Source: an uncultured Eubacteriales bacterium (GTDB lineage: Bacteria > Bacillota > Clostridia > Monoglobales > Monoglobaceae). Taken from it: a stretch of 23,667 nucleotides of DNA. A program made the translations under genes and the position numbers. The stretch lies in NCBI GenBank assembly GCA_900550775.1, contig URTH01000005.1, forward strand, positions 1 through 23,667. The letters are read 5' to 3'. This document shows, piece after piece, positions 16,607 through 23,667 of this stretch. The stretch's first letter is position 1. Each line of letters begins with the position of its first letter. The notes under the pieces were generated by a model, which had not been told where the DNA came from, did not search any database, and was given only the letters and a program-made list of their open reading frames with translations.

Positions 16607-16619
16607 AATCATTCTCCTA

Positions 16620-16640
16620 TCTGCCGCAGCGTGCGGCAAA
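16620..16640 (-). other. Strong stem-loop directly upstream of a ribosome binding site
   Basis: In the mRNA, TGCCGCA-CGC-TGCGGCA forms a perfect 7-bp stem, extended to 9 bp by a G-U and a U-A pair, in the 72-base gap after the 877-residue SLH gene. It ends at or one base from the TAGGAGA site of the next gene. There is no T-run, which argues against a terminator. It could block 3' exonucleases after processing and so protect either the upstream or downstream part of the transcript. Confidence 0.5.
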
Positions 16641-16678
16641 GCTTGATTCTCCGCTCCGATTCTCCGGCTGTATCTGCG

Positions 16679-19312
16679 TTATGTTTCGTCAATCACAACC
16701 AGGCTTCTCGTCTCCAGGTATCGGTCGTGCAGGAACACCCGGCTCGGCGTTGTTGACTGCGCGGCGCCGTGGATCTGGGTGATATCGCCGACCTCAAACC
16801 GCTGCTTTTTGGTACGATAGGTCAAAATCTTCATATAGGATCCGGAAAACCTCGTAAGGTCTGTCGGCTGATCAATGTAGGTCAGCACCGCCGCACGGGT
16901 ATAGTCCACATCATAAACCGTTGCCGCATACAGACCAAAATCGGTATCGATGTCCTTTTCTGCATTTTTGCCAAGCGAGATCACGGTATCGGCCGCATTT
17001 CTGTCCGCAAAGGAGGCCAGCCGCACCAGTTTGCGGATTCTGCCGTTGCTTTGCAGCATAATTTTCAATGCGTCTCCGACCTTGACCGCCTCGCCCGTTT
17101 CCCGATCCCTGCAAACATAGCTCACCGCGGTATTGCCCTGGATTCCTTCCAGTAAATAAGTTTCCTCGCCGTCACTGTCTAAGATTGCCGTCTTTTCATT
17201 GATATACAAAATATCCGTCTCGTAGTTTTCCGTGGCGCTTGCCGTCACAATCAATCCCCGCGGCACAAAATATTCATCGGAATCATAGACCTCTACACTG
17301 TATTTTCGGTCATTGATAAAGAAATTCCCCCAAAGGAGCAGAACCTCGTCTTCGATGATGCTGCCGTCCTGCGCATAGGCACTTGCCGGCAGATAGAACA
17401 TCGTGGTGGTTGTCAGCTCCATCGAATATTTGTGCTGAAAAGAACGGTTTCTGAGCTTGTATTTGACATCTGTCATCACCGCATCCTTGGTAAAATGCTC
17501 GGTATCATAACCGATATATCCGACATCTGCCGAGCGATCCGCCGGGGTATCCAGCTTTCCGATTTTACCGTCCGGCCGCAGCCGGTACTTAATCATCCGG
17601 GGTTTTACCGTACCGCCCTGTGCCAGGCTGCCGTAGACCTCTGTCATATCCTTCTTGGTCTCGCCTAAAAACGTGACCGTGTCCGCAACGTCCCTGTCCT
17701 CCCAGATGCCCTCATCATTAAAAATCCGAAGCTTTAACTGTTTGGAAAAGGTACCCTCCAGCGCCGCACCGCTCATAAAACCGTACTGCCACTGGCTAAG
17801 GTCGGTACTGACAAAGGCGATTTCGCCGCTGAAATCCAGATAAAACGTTGCAGCCAGGCCGGTTTCGATCTTGATTGCCTTTTGGTTGCCGGCATCATAC
17901 TGCCCCTTGAAATCGTCCGAAACCGCATACTCTGCCTCGCCCACCGTAACATACTGCTTGCCGTTCTTTTCGCGTACCGTAGTTACCGTACCGCTAGCCT
18001 TGTCGCTGCTTACGATTGCGGTAACGCATTCCTTATCCCGGCTCTCCATGACGGAAACCACGTTCTTTACCGCCAGCTGCGTAAAATCCGCGGGATAATA
18101 TTCACCGCTCTGTGCCTGAAAGCTCTTGATATCCACACAGAGTCTGCCGTTATCCTTAAAATCCACCGTTTCCATCCGCAGTCCGTCCGTCAGAAGCTGA
18201 TTGGTCTGATCCAGCGCCGTCACATAGTAATTGACATATTCATAAACCTTAACGACTTCATACAAATTATCATTGTCCGCGTCAATCAGCGTTAAAAAGC
18301 CGCTTTTCGGTTTTAAATCCGCAGCCGTAAAATCAAACAGGGCGCGGTCGTTATAAATCACATCAACGTCCCCGGCAAGCTTTGCCTCCCTCTCACGGCC
18401 GTCTGCGTCCGGGTAATAAACAATCTTCTCTCTCTTCGCATCCGCAATATCATCCGCTGCAATCTTCAGCGTGCGGTTCTCGCTCAGCTTTTGCAGATAA
18501 ACCAAGGTATCATCCTCGGTATACCAATACTCCACACGGTATCCAAGCAAGGAGTCCGCATTGGTCTCTCCCAGCTGATACGGCTTTTGGCCGATTGAGA
18601 TCCAGCCTTCCTTTAAACCGGATTCCGCAGTAAGGCCGGTCTTTTCGTTTCCGTCTACGATACCGGTCGCGGATACTGCGTGCCAATACTCGGTATAGAT
18701 TCTTTTGGAATCTGCAACTTTCCATTCCGCGTTTTCGCCGTACTTTGTCTGGATCATCATGGGGATATCCATGGCGTTATAACATATCTTTGCAGCCTGG
18801 CCGCAATTTAAGACATCCATTTCTCCGATCGAAAGACCGCGCAGCAGTCCGAGTTTATTGGCTGCCGCCCAATCCTTGCCGTCACCGATGGAGGGACGGT
18901 ATCCCAGAATATCCAAAAGCGACGATACCAGCTGATAGGCAAACGCCGGCTCCTCCGGGCGAAACAGTCCGCTCTCCGGCGCCCGGAACAGCCCGGCGCC
19001 GATTGCCGCCGCAACGTCACCGTACAGGGGATCGCCCGTCTCCATATCCGTAATCGGAAGGGTCGCGTCTGCAAGCGCCGGTGTATGGATGATTTTTCGC
19101 AAAATCGACGCAAGCTCTGCGCGTGTTACGGTTTGGCTCAGCAGCAATTCTCCTTCTGCGCTAGGAGACAGCAAATCAAGCTGCAATGCAAAATGCACGG
19201 CGTCGGCGTCATAGCCCCCGTTCCCGGCCGCTGCGGATTCCGCAAAAACCTGCGGTACCGCCGGCACGGTCATTGCAAAAATCAGACACATGATTAACAA
19301 GCATCGTTTCAT
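16679..19312 (-). CDS. SLH-domain surface protein with long beta-rich C-terminus
   Basis: An 877-residue exported protein. The signal peptide is residues 1-24 (QVFA). Residues 32-185 hold three divergent SLH repeats (about 32-80, 85-137 and 145-185): the first has SQTVTRAEL, close to the TRAE binding motif; the other two lack it. SLH domains hold proteins to secondary cell-wall polymers, so this is probably a wall-associated protein, with uncertain binding given the degenerate repeats. Residues 190-877 are beta-rich with no family I can name; they include short Asp-rich turns such as DADNDNLYEVV that could bind calcium. A GGGAGGT site lies 6 bases before the ATG. It follows the other SLH gene by 19 bases. 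Roles as scaffold, S-layer component or glycan-binding stalk are all open. Confidence 0.7.
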   Translation of the reverse strand: MKRCLLIMCLIFAMTVPAVPQVFAESAAAGNGGYDADAVHFALQLDLLSPSAEGELLLSQTVTRAELASILRKIIHTPALADATLPITDMETGDPLYGDVAAAIGAGLFRAPESGLFRPEEPAFAYQLVSSLLDILGYRPSIGDGKDWAAANKLGLLRGLSIGEMDVLNCGQAAKICYNAMDIPMMIQTKYGENAEWKVADSKRIYTEYWHAVSATGIVDGNEKTGLTAESGLKEGWISIGQKPYQLGETNADSLLGYRVEYWYTEDDTLVYLQKLSENRTLKIAADDIADAKREKIVYYPDADGREREAKLAGDVDVIYNDRALFDFTAADLKPKSGFLTLIDADNDNLYEVVKVYEYVNYYVTALDQTNQLLTDGLRMETVDFKDNGRLCVDIKSFQAQSGEYYPADFTQLAVKNVVSVMESRDKECVTAIVSSDKASGTVTTVREKNGKQYVTVGEAEYAVSDDFKGQYDAGNQKAIKIETGLAATFYLDFSGEIAFVSTDLSQWQYGFMSGAALEGTFSKQLKLRIFNDEGIWEDRDVADTVTFLGETKKDMTEVYGSLAQGGTVKPRMIKYRLRPDGKIGKLDTPADRSADVGYIGYDTEHFTKDAVMTDVKYKLRNRSFQHKYSMELTTTTMFYLPASAYAQDGSIIEDEVLLLWGNFFINDRKYSVEVYDSDEYFVPRGLIVTASATENYETDILYINEKTAILDSDGEETYLLEGIQGNTAVSYVCRDRETGEAVKVGDALKIMLQSNGRIRKLVRLASFADRNAADTVISLGKNAEKDIDTDFGLYAATVYDVDYTRAAVLTYIDQPTDLTRFSGSYMKILTYRTKKQRFEVGDITQIHGAAQSTTPSRVFLHDRYLETRSLVVIDET

Positions 19313-19331
19313 CTTTTTACCTCCCTATCGA

Positions 19332-21035
19332 TTACGCTTTTACCATCAAAAGATAGATCACCTTAGCGGCCATGGCTCTGGTTGCATGCTCCTCCGGCGC
19401 AAATTCCGTCTCGCTGACGCCGTTCATCACACCGTAGCCGCAAAGCGCGTCAACCGCCTCTTTCGCATACTCCGCGATCTGCGATCCATCTGCGAACGAT
19501 TGCACCGCTGCGTTTTTTTGCGGTTCTCTTTCCAAAATCTGCAAGGTTCTATACAGCATTACCGCCATATCCTGACGGCTGATCTCGGTGCCGATCCCAA
19601 AATGCTGCGCATCGATGCCCTGTACAATTCCCTTTTCTGCCGCGGCAAAAACATAAGGTGCGTACCAGGCGGCTGCGTCCACATCGGCAAATTCTGTAAC
19701 CTGACCGCTCCACGAAACGCCAAACGCCCCCACCAGAATCTTCACAAATTCTTCTCTGGTGACGGCACGGTCCGGTTCAAAGGCGTCGGCACGAACACCC
19801 TGAATTACCTTTTGATTGGCAAGGTATTCAATGGCCTCCGTTGCCCAGGGTACCGTTTCCAAATCGGTAAACTTGGCGGCCGGCGTCAGCGCCGACGCGG
19901 TGTAATCCTGATCGGTATGTTCTTTGGAGGTATCGGCCATGCCGGCGCTAAGCCCCCCGGAAGAAATCCCGGATGCGGAACCGCCTCCTCCGCCGCCGGA
20001 GCCGCCGCTGCTTCCGCCGCTGCCGGCATTGCCGGTATTGCCGCCTGTAAACCAATCCTTTATATAATTAGAAACATCATCGTAGCTGTCAAAATTCCGG
20101 ACGCTCTCTAAATCCTTGTAAAGTGCGCTTTTTTGTTCCTTTGCCGCACTCTGATAGGCGGCAGGCAGGCTCAGCTGATCTTGATAGGTACGAAGAAGTG
20201 CTTCCATCTTACCTCTGGTTGCCTGATTAAAGGCAGAAACGCAAACCGATTCCAAAAATCTTGCTTGCAGCTGCACCGCCTGTGCATAGGTTCTGCCGCC
20301 GATATGCGCTCCGACCTCCTGCGGATTGTCAAGCTCTTCCGCAAGGGACGGGTCAATGCCTAAAATATCTTTGTATTTTATGAGCCGATCCAAAATCTCC
20401 GCAGCGGCCTTTCCTTCCTCTACCGCTGCAATGGCGCAGCTTTCCCGAAATGATTGCTGGATTTCTCCTAAGCTTTGATACGCGGTCTTTTCCTTTACCG
20501 TCAGCATTTTCTCAAATACTTTTACTGAAGATGTGAGCGCGGTGTAAATTTCTTCCGTATCAATGTTGAGCTCCTTTTGATGATCCAAAACTTCCTTTTG
20601 CAAGGCGGCAGCGGTCTTTGCACCGTTTACGCTCTCTATAATTCCGTCCTGCTCCGCCCGTGACAGATAATAAAACGAGATCTTTTTATCCACGCTGCGG
20701 CTGCCCTCTATCGTCAGCATAATCTGATAATCCCCGGATGCGGTTGCCGCACTGACCGGCACATCCACGGCATAGCTTCCGTCCGCCGCAGACTTTCCCT
20801 GCTCCAGCACGATCAGCTGATCCGCCGCGGTTTCCTCCGTCAAAGCGGTGTCGATTCCCTTTAAAACCTTAATGACAAATTCCTTCGCCTCTTGCGTATC
20901 CAGATTCCCGTGGATACGGATTCTGTCATTCCCTCCGGACGCCGTCATGCTGACCTCTGCGGCCGCAAGCAGCGGCATTCCTGCAATGATTCCTGTAAGT
21001 ACGGCGCACAGAGCCTTTTTTCGTCTCAACATCAT
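19332..21035 (-). CDS. SLH-anchored surface protein with Gly/Ser linker
   Basis: A 567-residue exported protein. After a signal peptide (residues 1-26, LLAAA) comes an Ig-like sandwich (about 28-125), a mostly helical domain (about 126-328), a Gly/Ser-rich linker (331-365) and three C-terminal SLH repeats (about 388-440, 447-500 and 512-565). The SLH binding-motif positions read VTREEF, ISRQDM and ATRAMA, so the first is the most canonical. This is the usual layout of a protein held in the cell wall by its C-terminus, with the linker projecting the N-terminal half outward. The helical domain is unassigned. The first of two adjacent ATG codons is used because AAAGGAG lies 6 bases upstream of it. 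It is the best candidate in the operon for tethering. Confidence 0.85.
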   Translation of the reverse strand: MMLRRKKALCAVLTGIIAGMPLLAAAEVSMTASGGNDRIRIHGNLDTQEAKEFVIKVLKGIDTALTEETAADQLIVLEQGKSAADGSYAVDVPVSAATASGDYQIMLTIEGSRSVDKKISFYYLSRAEQDGIIESVNGAKTAAALQKEVLDHQKELNIDTEEIYTALTSSVKVFEKMLTVKEKTAYQSLGEIQQSFRESCAIAAVEEGKAAAEILDRLIKYKDILGIDPSLAEELDNPQEVGAHIGGRTYAQAVQLQARFLESVCVSAFNQATRGKMEALLRTYQDQLSLPAAYQSAAKEQKSALYKDLESVRNFDSYDDVSNYIKDWFTGGNTGNAGSGGSSGGSGGGGGGSASGISSGGLSAGMADTSKEHTDQDYTASALTPAAKFTDLETVPWATEAIEYLANQKVIQGVRADAFEPDRAVTREEFVKILVGAFGVSWSGQVTEFADVDAAAWYAPYVFAAAEKGIVQGIDAQHFGIGTEISRQDMAVMLYRTLQILEREPQKNAAVQSFADGSQIAEYAKEAVDALCGYGVMNGVSETEFAPEEHATRAMAAKVIYLLMVKA

Positions 21036-21059
21036 GGTTCGCTCCTTTCCAAATTCTAT

Positions 21060-22547
21060 TTAAAACAATATCGCATTGATCGGTTTTTGTATCTCCTTGC
21101 CGTTTTGCGTCACTCTCCAGCCGGTATGTCCGTACTTTTGCCCGGTTTTGTCATAGCTGATTCGATAGTCCTTTCCGTGAATCCTGACAGAATCCAAACA
21201 AAAATACTCCCATGACCGTGGAATCATCGGGCAAAAGCGGACGGAGCTTCCGTGCGGCCGCACCCCGGCAAGGCCGCTGATAACCAAATCACAAAATGTA
21301 GAATGGTTGTAATCCTTGCCGCGCTCATAGCCGCCTTTCTCCCTCGGCCAGCCCCACTTTTTCAGCAATGTCCGGCTGGACCACTCGTCTTTGTCGGGCG
21401 CCTTTACCTCATCAATCCACATCTGCGTTTGCCCCTGTTCTTTTTTGGTATGCTGTCTTGCGTACTGCAGCAGCAGCCGATAAAACAGGCCGGCGTACTT
21501 CTCTTTTTCTTTGGCGGTATCCACTGCCGCGATCAGGCCGGTTAAGACCTGTGATGTTGCAAACGGCCAGAGATAGCCATTCCACAAACATTCGTGATCG
21601 ACAGGAAACAAAAACCGCGGATCGCTCTGTTCTGCCGTTGTGATACCGAAATCCGCGGCAAACACGTTTTTGTCCTCCAGGAGGTCAAACACCCGTTCCT
21701 GTCCCGGATCCGGCATCTTAAAATACCACGGGATGTAACCGATCAGTTCTCGCGGCACCTTGGCCGTATCGATCTGATCCAGCCTTTCAAACGCCCCGTT
21801 TTCGGGGTGCAGCGCTTTATAAAAGCCGTCCCGAAAAAGCAGCCGATTCATATCCGCCTTGATGGCAGCGGCGCGGTCATAAAATGCGTCCATCGGATGT
21901 CCGCACTCCACCGACAAATCGTAAATCGCCGACGCATTGCCGTACATATAACTGTTCAGCGTGGGGCGAACCCCTTTGGTTACGCGTCCGCTGCCGCTGC
22001 CGCTGATGGAATATTCCATGGCGTCCCGATCGTCAATCGACCAGTAAAGTCCGCACGGTGTCTTTCGCTCCGTCTCCCATCTTAAGTAATGGGGCACTGC
22101 CTCTTTTAAAAAATCCGTGAGCTGCAATGCGCCGGTCACATCGTGATACGCCGCAGCCGCCCAGATCAGCCATGAGCTGTAACGCATCCCCTCATCAGGA
22201 TGGCGAAAAAAGAACCTGATATAATCACCAAGATAGCGCTTTGCGCGGTGCAGCCATCTGCCCTCCATCAGATGATGTCCGGCGGCGGCATTGATGACAT
22301 TGTACTTTCCGCTCCACGGCACATCCGGCAAAAACTCTGTAATTACAAAGCCCTCCGGCGTGCTTTTGATATGCTTGCGGTAAACCCACCAGCGAAAGTA
22401 GTAGGTTTTTTCAATCTCGGCATCCGGGCACTCCAGACGCGGAATTTCATTTTGCAGCCACTCCATGGCATGTGCATTGTCAATGTCGTTTTTGTAACAT
22501 TCCTCGTCCGATGCGCAAAATTCTGCGATATAATCCTCAAAACACAT
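21060..22547 (-). CDS. Cytoplasmic (alpha/alpha)6-barrel glycoside hydrolase (MGH1/GH63-like)
   Basis: A 495-residue protein without a signal peptide. The sequence is rich in aromatic helices and has hallmarks of the mannosylglycerate-hydrolase-like/GH63-type barrel (clan GH-G): YWSIDDRDAMEYSISGSGSG at 168-187, a likely acidic active-site loop, HECLWNGYLWPFATSQVLTG at 318-337, and KDYNHSTFCDLVISGL near the C-terminus. These enzymes remove terminal glucose, mannose or related residues with inversion. The substrate cannot be assigned. The cytoplasmic location and operon context suggest breakdown of imported oligosaccharide. I chose the ATG at 22547 because AGGAG lies 8 bases before it and directly follows the upstream stop codon (14-base gap); the longer frame to 22586 would overlap the upstream gene. 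Confidence 0.8.
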   Translation of the reverse strand: MCFEDYIAEFCASDEECYKNDIDNAHAMEWLQNEIPRLECPDAEIEKTYYFRWWVYRKHIKSTPEGFVITEFLPDVPWSGKYNVINAAAGHHLMEGRWLHRAKRYLGDYIRFFFRHPDEGMRYSSWLIWAAAAYHDVTGALQLTDFLKEAVPHYLRWETERKTPCGLYWSIDDRDAMEYSISGSGSGRVTKGVRPTLNSYMYGNASAIYDLSVECGHPMDAFYDRAAAIKADMNRLLFRDGFYKALHPENGAFERLDQIDTAKVPRELIGYIPWYFKMPDPGQERVFDLLEDKNVFAADFGITTAEQSDPRFLFPVDHECLWNGYLWPFATSQVLTGLIAAVDTAKEKEKYAGLFYRLLLQYARQHTKKEQGQTQMWIDEVKAPDKDEWSSRTLLKKWGWPREKGGYERGKDYNHSTFCDLVISGLAGVRPHGSSVRFCPMIPRSWEYFCLDSVRIHGKDYRISYDKTGQKYGHTGWRVTQNGKEIQKPINAILF

Positions 22548-22561
22548 TGTTTTCTCTCCTG

Positions 22562-23440
22562 CTAAAACAAATCCCGAACCGCGCACTCCGCAAGACCGAT
22601 GAACTCATTGGTCTTTGTTCTGCCGTTATACCAAAGCCTCCACATCTTTTTCTCTTCGTCCCAGAGGACGGTGGGCTTGTAACAGGCCTCGCTGTCCCAT
22701 TCTCCCGCGGTCGGCTCGATCAGCGGATTACGGGGCGAACGCTCCCAGCCGCCAATGCCGTCCTCAGAATGTGCAACGCAGATTCTTGCCGTGTCAATGT
22801 CCTCATACCCTATGTAAAACATCAGATATCCCATATCCTCTGTCTTTAAAACCTGGCAGCCGCCGATCCGATCCTGTTCAAACACGTTTTTCTTATCGCA
22901 GACAAAAATCGGATTGCCAAAATATTTTTCCCAGTGGATCCCGTCCCGGCTCTCCGCGTAGGCAAGCACATTCGGCTCATAGGTGTCCCCGGCCGAATAC
23001 CACATCCGATAGACGCCGTTTTCGTATAAAACACAGGGGTTCATCACAGAATCGCCCTCCCAGGGTTCCTCAAACGAAAGGACGGGGTCTGCCTGCTTTC
23101 TTTCAAAAACAAGTCCGTCTCTGCTCTCGGCATAGCCGATCCAGCTATGCCCGTTTGCCTGCCCCGTATACCACATTTTGTATACACCGTCAATCAAAAG
23201 TACACAATCGCGGTTTACTTCATCCTCCCATCCGCTCTCAGGGTTGGGCGTCAGCGTTAAGACCGGGGCACTCCAGCTTACTCCATCTATGCTAAATGTT
23301 ACCGCACAGGATTTTTTCCCTCTGTAAGAAAAATCCATTCTTAACATTTTGTTCTGTTTTGAAACATAGGCGTCAAATACGGTTCCGATTTCTCCGCTTC
23401 CAAAAACGGGATTTTTTTCAATTTTTTTGAAAAACTCCAT
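22562..23440 (-). CDS. Cytoplasmic five-bladed beta-propeller glycosidase-like protein (GH43/GH32/GH130 group)
   Basis: A 292-residue protein without a signal peptide, close in length to a single five-bladed propeller domain. The blades show as repeats: YKMWYTGQANGHSWIGYAES (about 87-106), YRMWYSAGDTYEPNVLAYAE (about 144-163) and MWRLWYNGRTKTNEFIGLAE (about 266-285), with SRDGLVFERK and SRDGIHWEKY following the first two. This pattern is typical of the arabinanase/invertase/mannoside-phosphorylase superfold. Acidic residues at blade starts (for example DRIGG at 190-194) could be catalytic but I cannot place it in one family. It is the first gene of the operon, with AAGGAG 8 bases before the ATG and a near-consensus promoter about 45 bases upstream. 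It probably works on imported oligosaccharides with the adjacent barrel glycosidase. Confidence 0.75.
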   Translation of the reverse strand: MEFFKKIEKNPVFGSGEIGTVFDAYVSKQNKMLRMDFSYRGKKSCAVTFSIDGVSWSAPVLTLTPNPESGWEDEVNRDCVLLIDGVYKMWYTGQANGHSWIGYAESRDGLVFERKQADPVLSFEEPWEGDSVMNPCVLYENGVYRMWYSAGDTYEPNVLAYAESRDGIHWEKYFGNPIFVCDKKNVFEQDRIGGCQVLKTEDMGYLMFYIGYEDIDTARICVAHSEDGIGGWERSPRNPLIEPTAGEWDSEACYKPTVLWDEEKKMWRLWYNGRTKTNEFIGLAECAVRDLF

Positions 23441-23485
23441 AAAATTTACTCCTTTTTTCTTGACTCAACTTGTTCAACATGATAT

Positions 23486-23515
23486 ATTATAGAATAGATT
23501 TTCAGTTTGTGTCAA
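23486..23515 (-). promoter_or_regulatory. Sigma-A-type promoter of the sugar operon
   Basis: On the minus strand TTGACA (23510-23515) and TATAAT (23486-23491) are both perfect consensus hexamers, separated by 18 bases. The predicted start point near 23479 gives a leader of roughly 40 bases to the first gene. The spacing is one base longer than the optimum of 17, which leaves room for activation by a bound regulator. Confidence 0.8.
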
Positions 23516-23536
23516 TAACGATTTGTTCCCTATAAT
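23507..23536 (+). promoter_or_regulatory. Weaker divergent promoter of the regulator gene
   Basis: On the plus strand a perfect TATAAT at 23531-23536 sits 41 bases before the GTG start. The best upstream hexamer is TTGTGT (23507-23512, 18-base spacer), matching only the TTG of the -35 consensus. It overlaps the -35 box of the operon promoter, so the two polymerases would compete. Confidence 0.5.
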
Positions 23537-23549
23537 ATACAATTTGTTC
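23521..23549. promoter_or_regulatory. 21-base-period direct repeat, probable AraC-type operator
   Basis: ATTTGTTC occurs at 23521-23528 and again at 23542-23549, a period of exactly 21 bases, or two helical turns. The match extends to 10 of 12 bases (C-x-ATTTGTTC-x-C). AraC-family dimers commonly bind two direct half-sites about 21 bases apart. Relative to the operon promoter, the nearer half-site lies 5 bases upstream of the -35 box, the standard activating position. The regulator's own -10 box lies between the half-sites, which would allow autorepression. A weaker related copy, ACTTGTTC, lies at 23468-23475. Confidence 0.6.
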
Positions 23550-23576
23550 TCTAAAAAGGAAACGGAGGATGTTTTT

Positions 23577-23667
23577 GTGAATCTCTTAAAAGAATCCTGC
23601 TATGAAAAGAAAAAATACATGCGTATTCCGACCGAAACCGCGAAACAGCTCTACTATTACGTCCAGT
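23577..23667 (+). CDS. Probable AraC-family regulator, N-terminal fragment
   Basis: The first 30 codons of a gene running off the right edge, divergent from the sugar operon. GGAGG lies 8 bases before a GTG start; the peptide begins MNLLKESCYEKKKYMRIPTE and continues with AKQLYYYVQ. There is no signal peptide. A short, charged, cytoplasmic N-terminus like this fits the sugar-binding half of AraC-type activators, and a divergent AraC-family gene beside a sugar ABC operon is a common arrangement in Bacillota. The helix-turn-helix part lies outside the window, so the family is inferred from context and from the 21-base operator repeat. Confidence 0.5.
   Translation, partial: MNLLKESCYEKKKYMRIPTETAKQLYYYVQ

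Noticed and set aside
19941..20045. GC-rich repetitive tract as a possible tandem repeat array
   Set aside because: It simply encodes the Gly/Ser linker of the SLH-anchored protein. The codons vary and there is no regular DNA-level repeat unit.
19290..20111. Plus-strand open frame of 273 codons
   Set aside because: It is antisense to the 567-residue SLH protein gene, whose signal peptide, linker and SLH repeats are clear. The antisense product is rich in Arg, His and Cys and shows no domain.

Overview
The window looks like chromosomal DNA from a Gram-positive anaerobe of the Bacillota, most likely class Clostridia. This rests on S-layer-homology (SLH) proteins, a lipoprotein-dependent LplABC/YtcQP-type sugar ABC transporter without its own ATPase, strong AGGAGG-type ribosome binding sites, and clostridial-style multi-domain secreted proteins. 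The assignment is an inference from gene content; no marker gene fixes the genus. GC content is moderate, about 50% by eye.

Thirteen genes run head to tail on the minus strand from 23440 down to 122, with gaps of 1 to about 120 bases. They read as one very long polysaccharide-utilisation operon. A fourteenth minus-strand gene at the left edge (1-84) is the start of ribonuclease HII, probably the next housekeeping gene. In transcription order the operon encodes: a cytoplasmic five-bladed beta-propeller glycosidase (22562-23440); a cytoplasmic (alpha/alpha)6-barrel glycosidase (21060-22547); two SLH surface proteins (19332-21035 and 16679-19312); a secreted multi-lectin protein (14768-16606); two paralogous secreted alpha/alpha-toroid proteins (11960-14752 and 9739-11958); a second secreted multi-lectin protein (7542-9653); a cytoplasmic Asp-box protein (6161-7459); two permeases (5120-6094 and 4223-5107); a solute-binding lipoprotein (2584-4179); and a secreted polysaccharide-deacetylase-like protein (122-2467).

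At the right edge a divergent gene begins (GTG at 23577), probably an AraC-family regulator. The 136-base divergent intergenic region holds a near-consensus promoter for the operon, a weaker promoter for the regulator, and an 8-base direct repeat with a 21-base period. The spacing and position of that repeat match an AraC-type activator site.

The working model is a cell-surface glycan capture and breakdown system. SLH proteins sit in or on the cell wall, and secreted proteins built from a shared kit of lectin-like modules bind a polysaccharide. The toroid proteins are candidate depolymerases of unassigned family, and the deacetylase may remove acyl groups. Oligosaccharides would enter through the ABC transporter and be finished by the three cytoplasmic enzymes. 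The substrate cannot be named from this sequence. The least explained part is the toroid pair with its conserved CEGD(V/M)DGT motif.

No stretch longer than 300 bases lacks a gene. I saw no tRNA, rRNA, CRISPR array, transposase, attachment site or convincing intrinsic terminator. There is no obvious terminator between the deacetylase gene and rnhB either.
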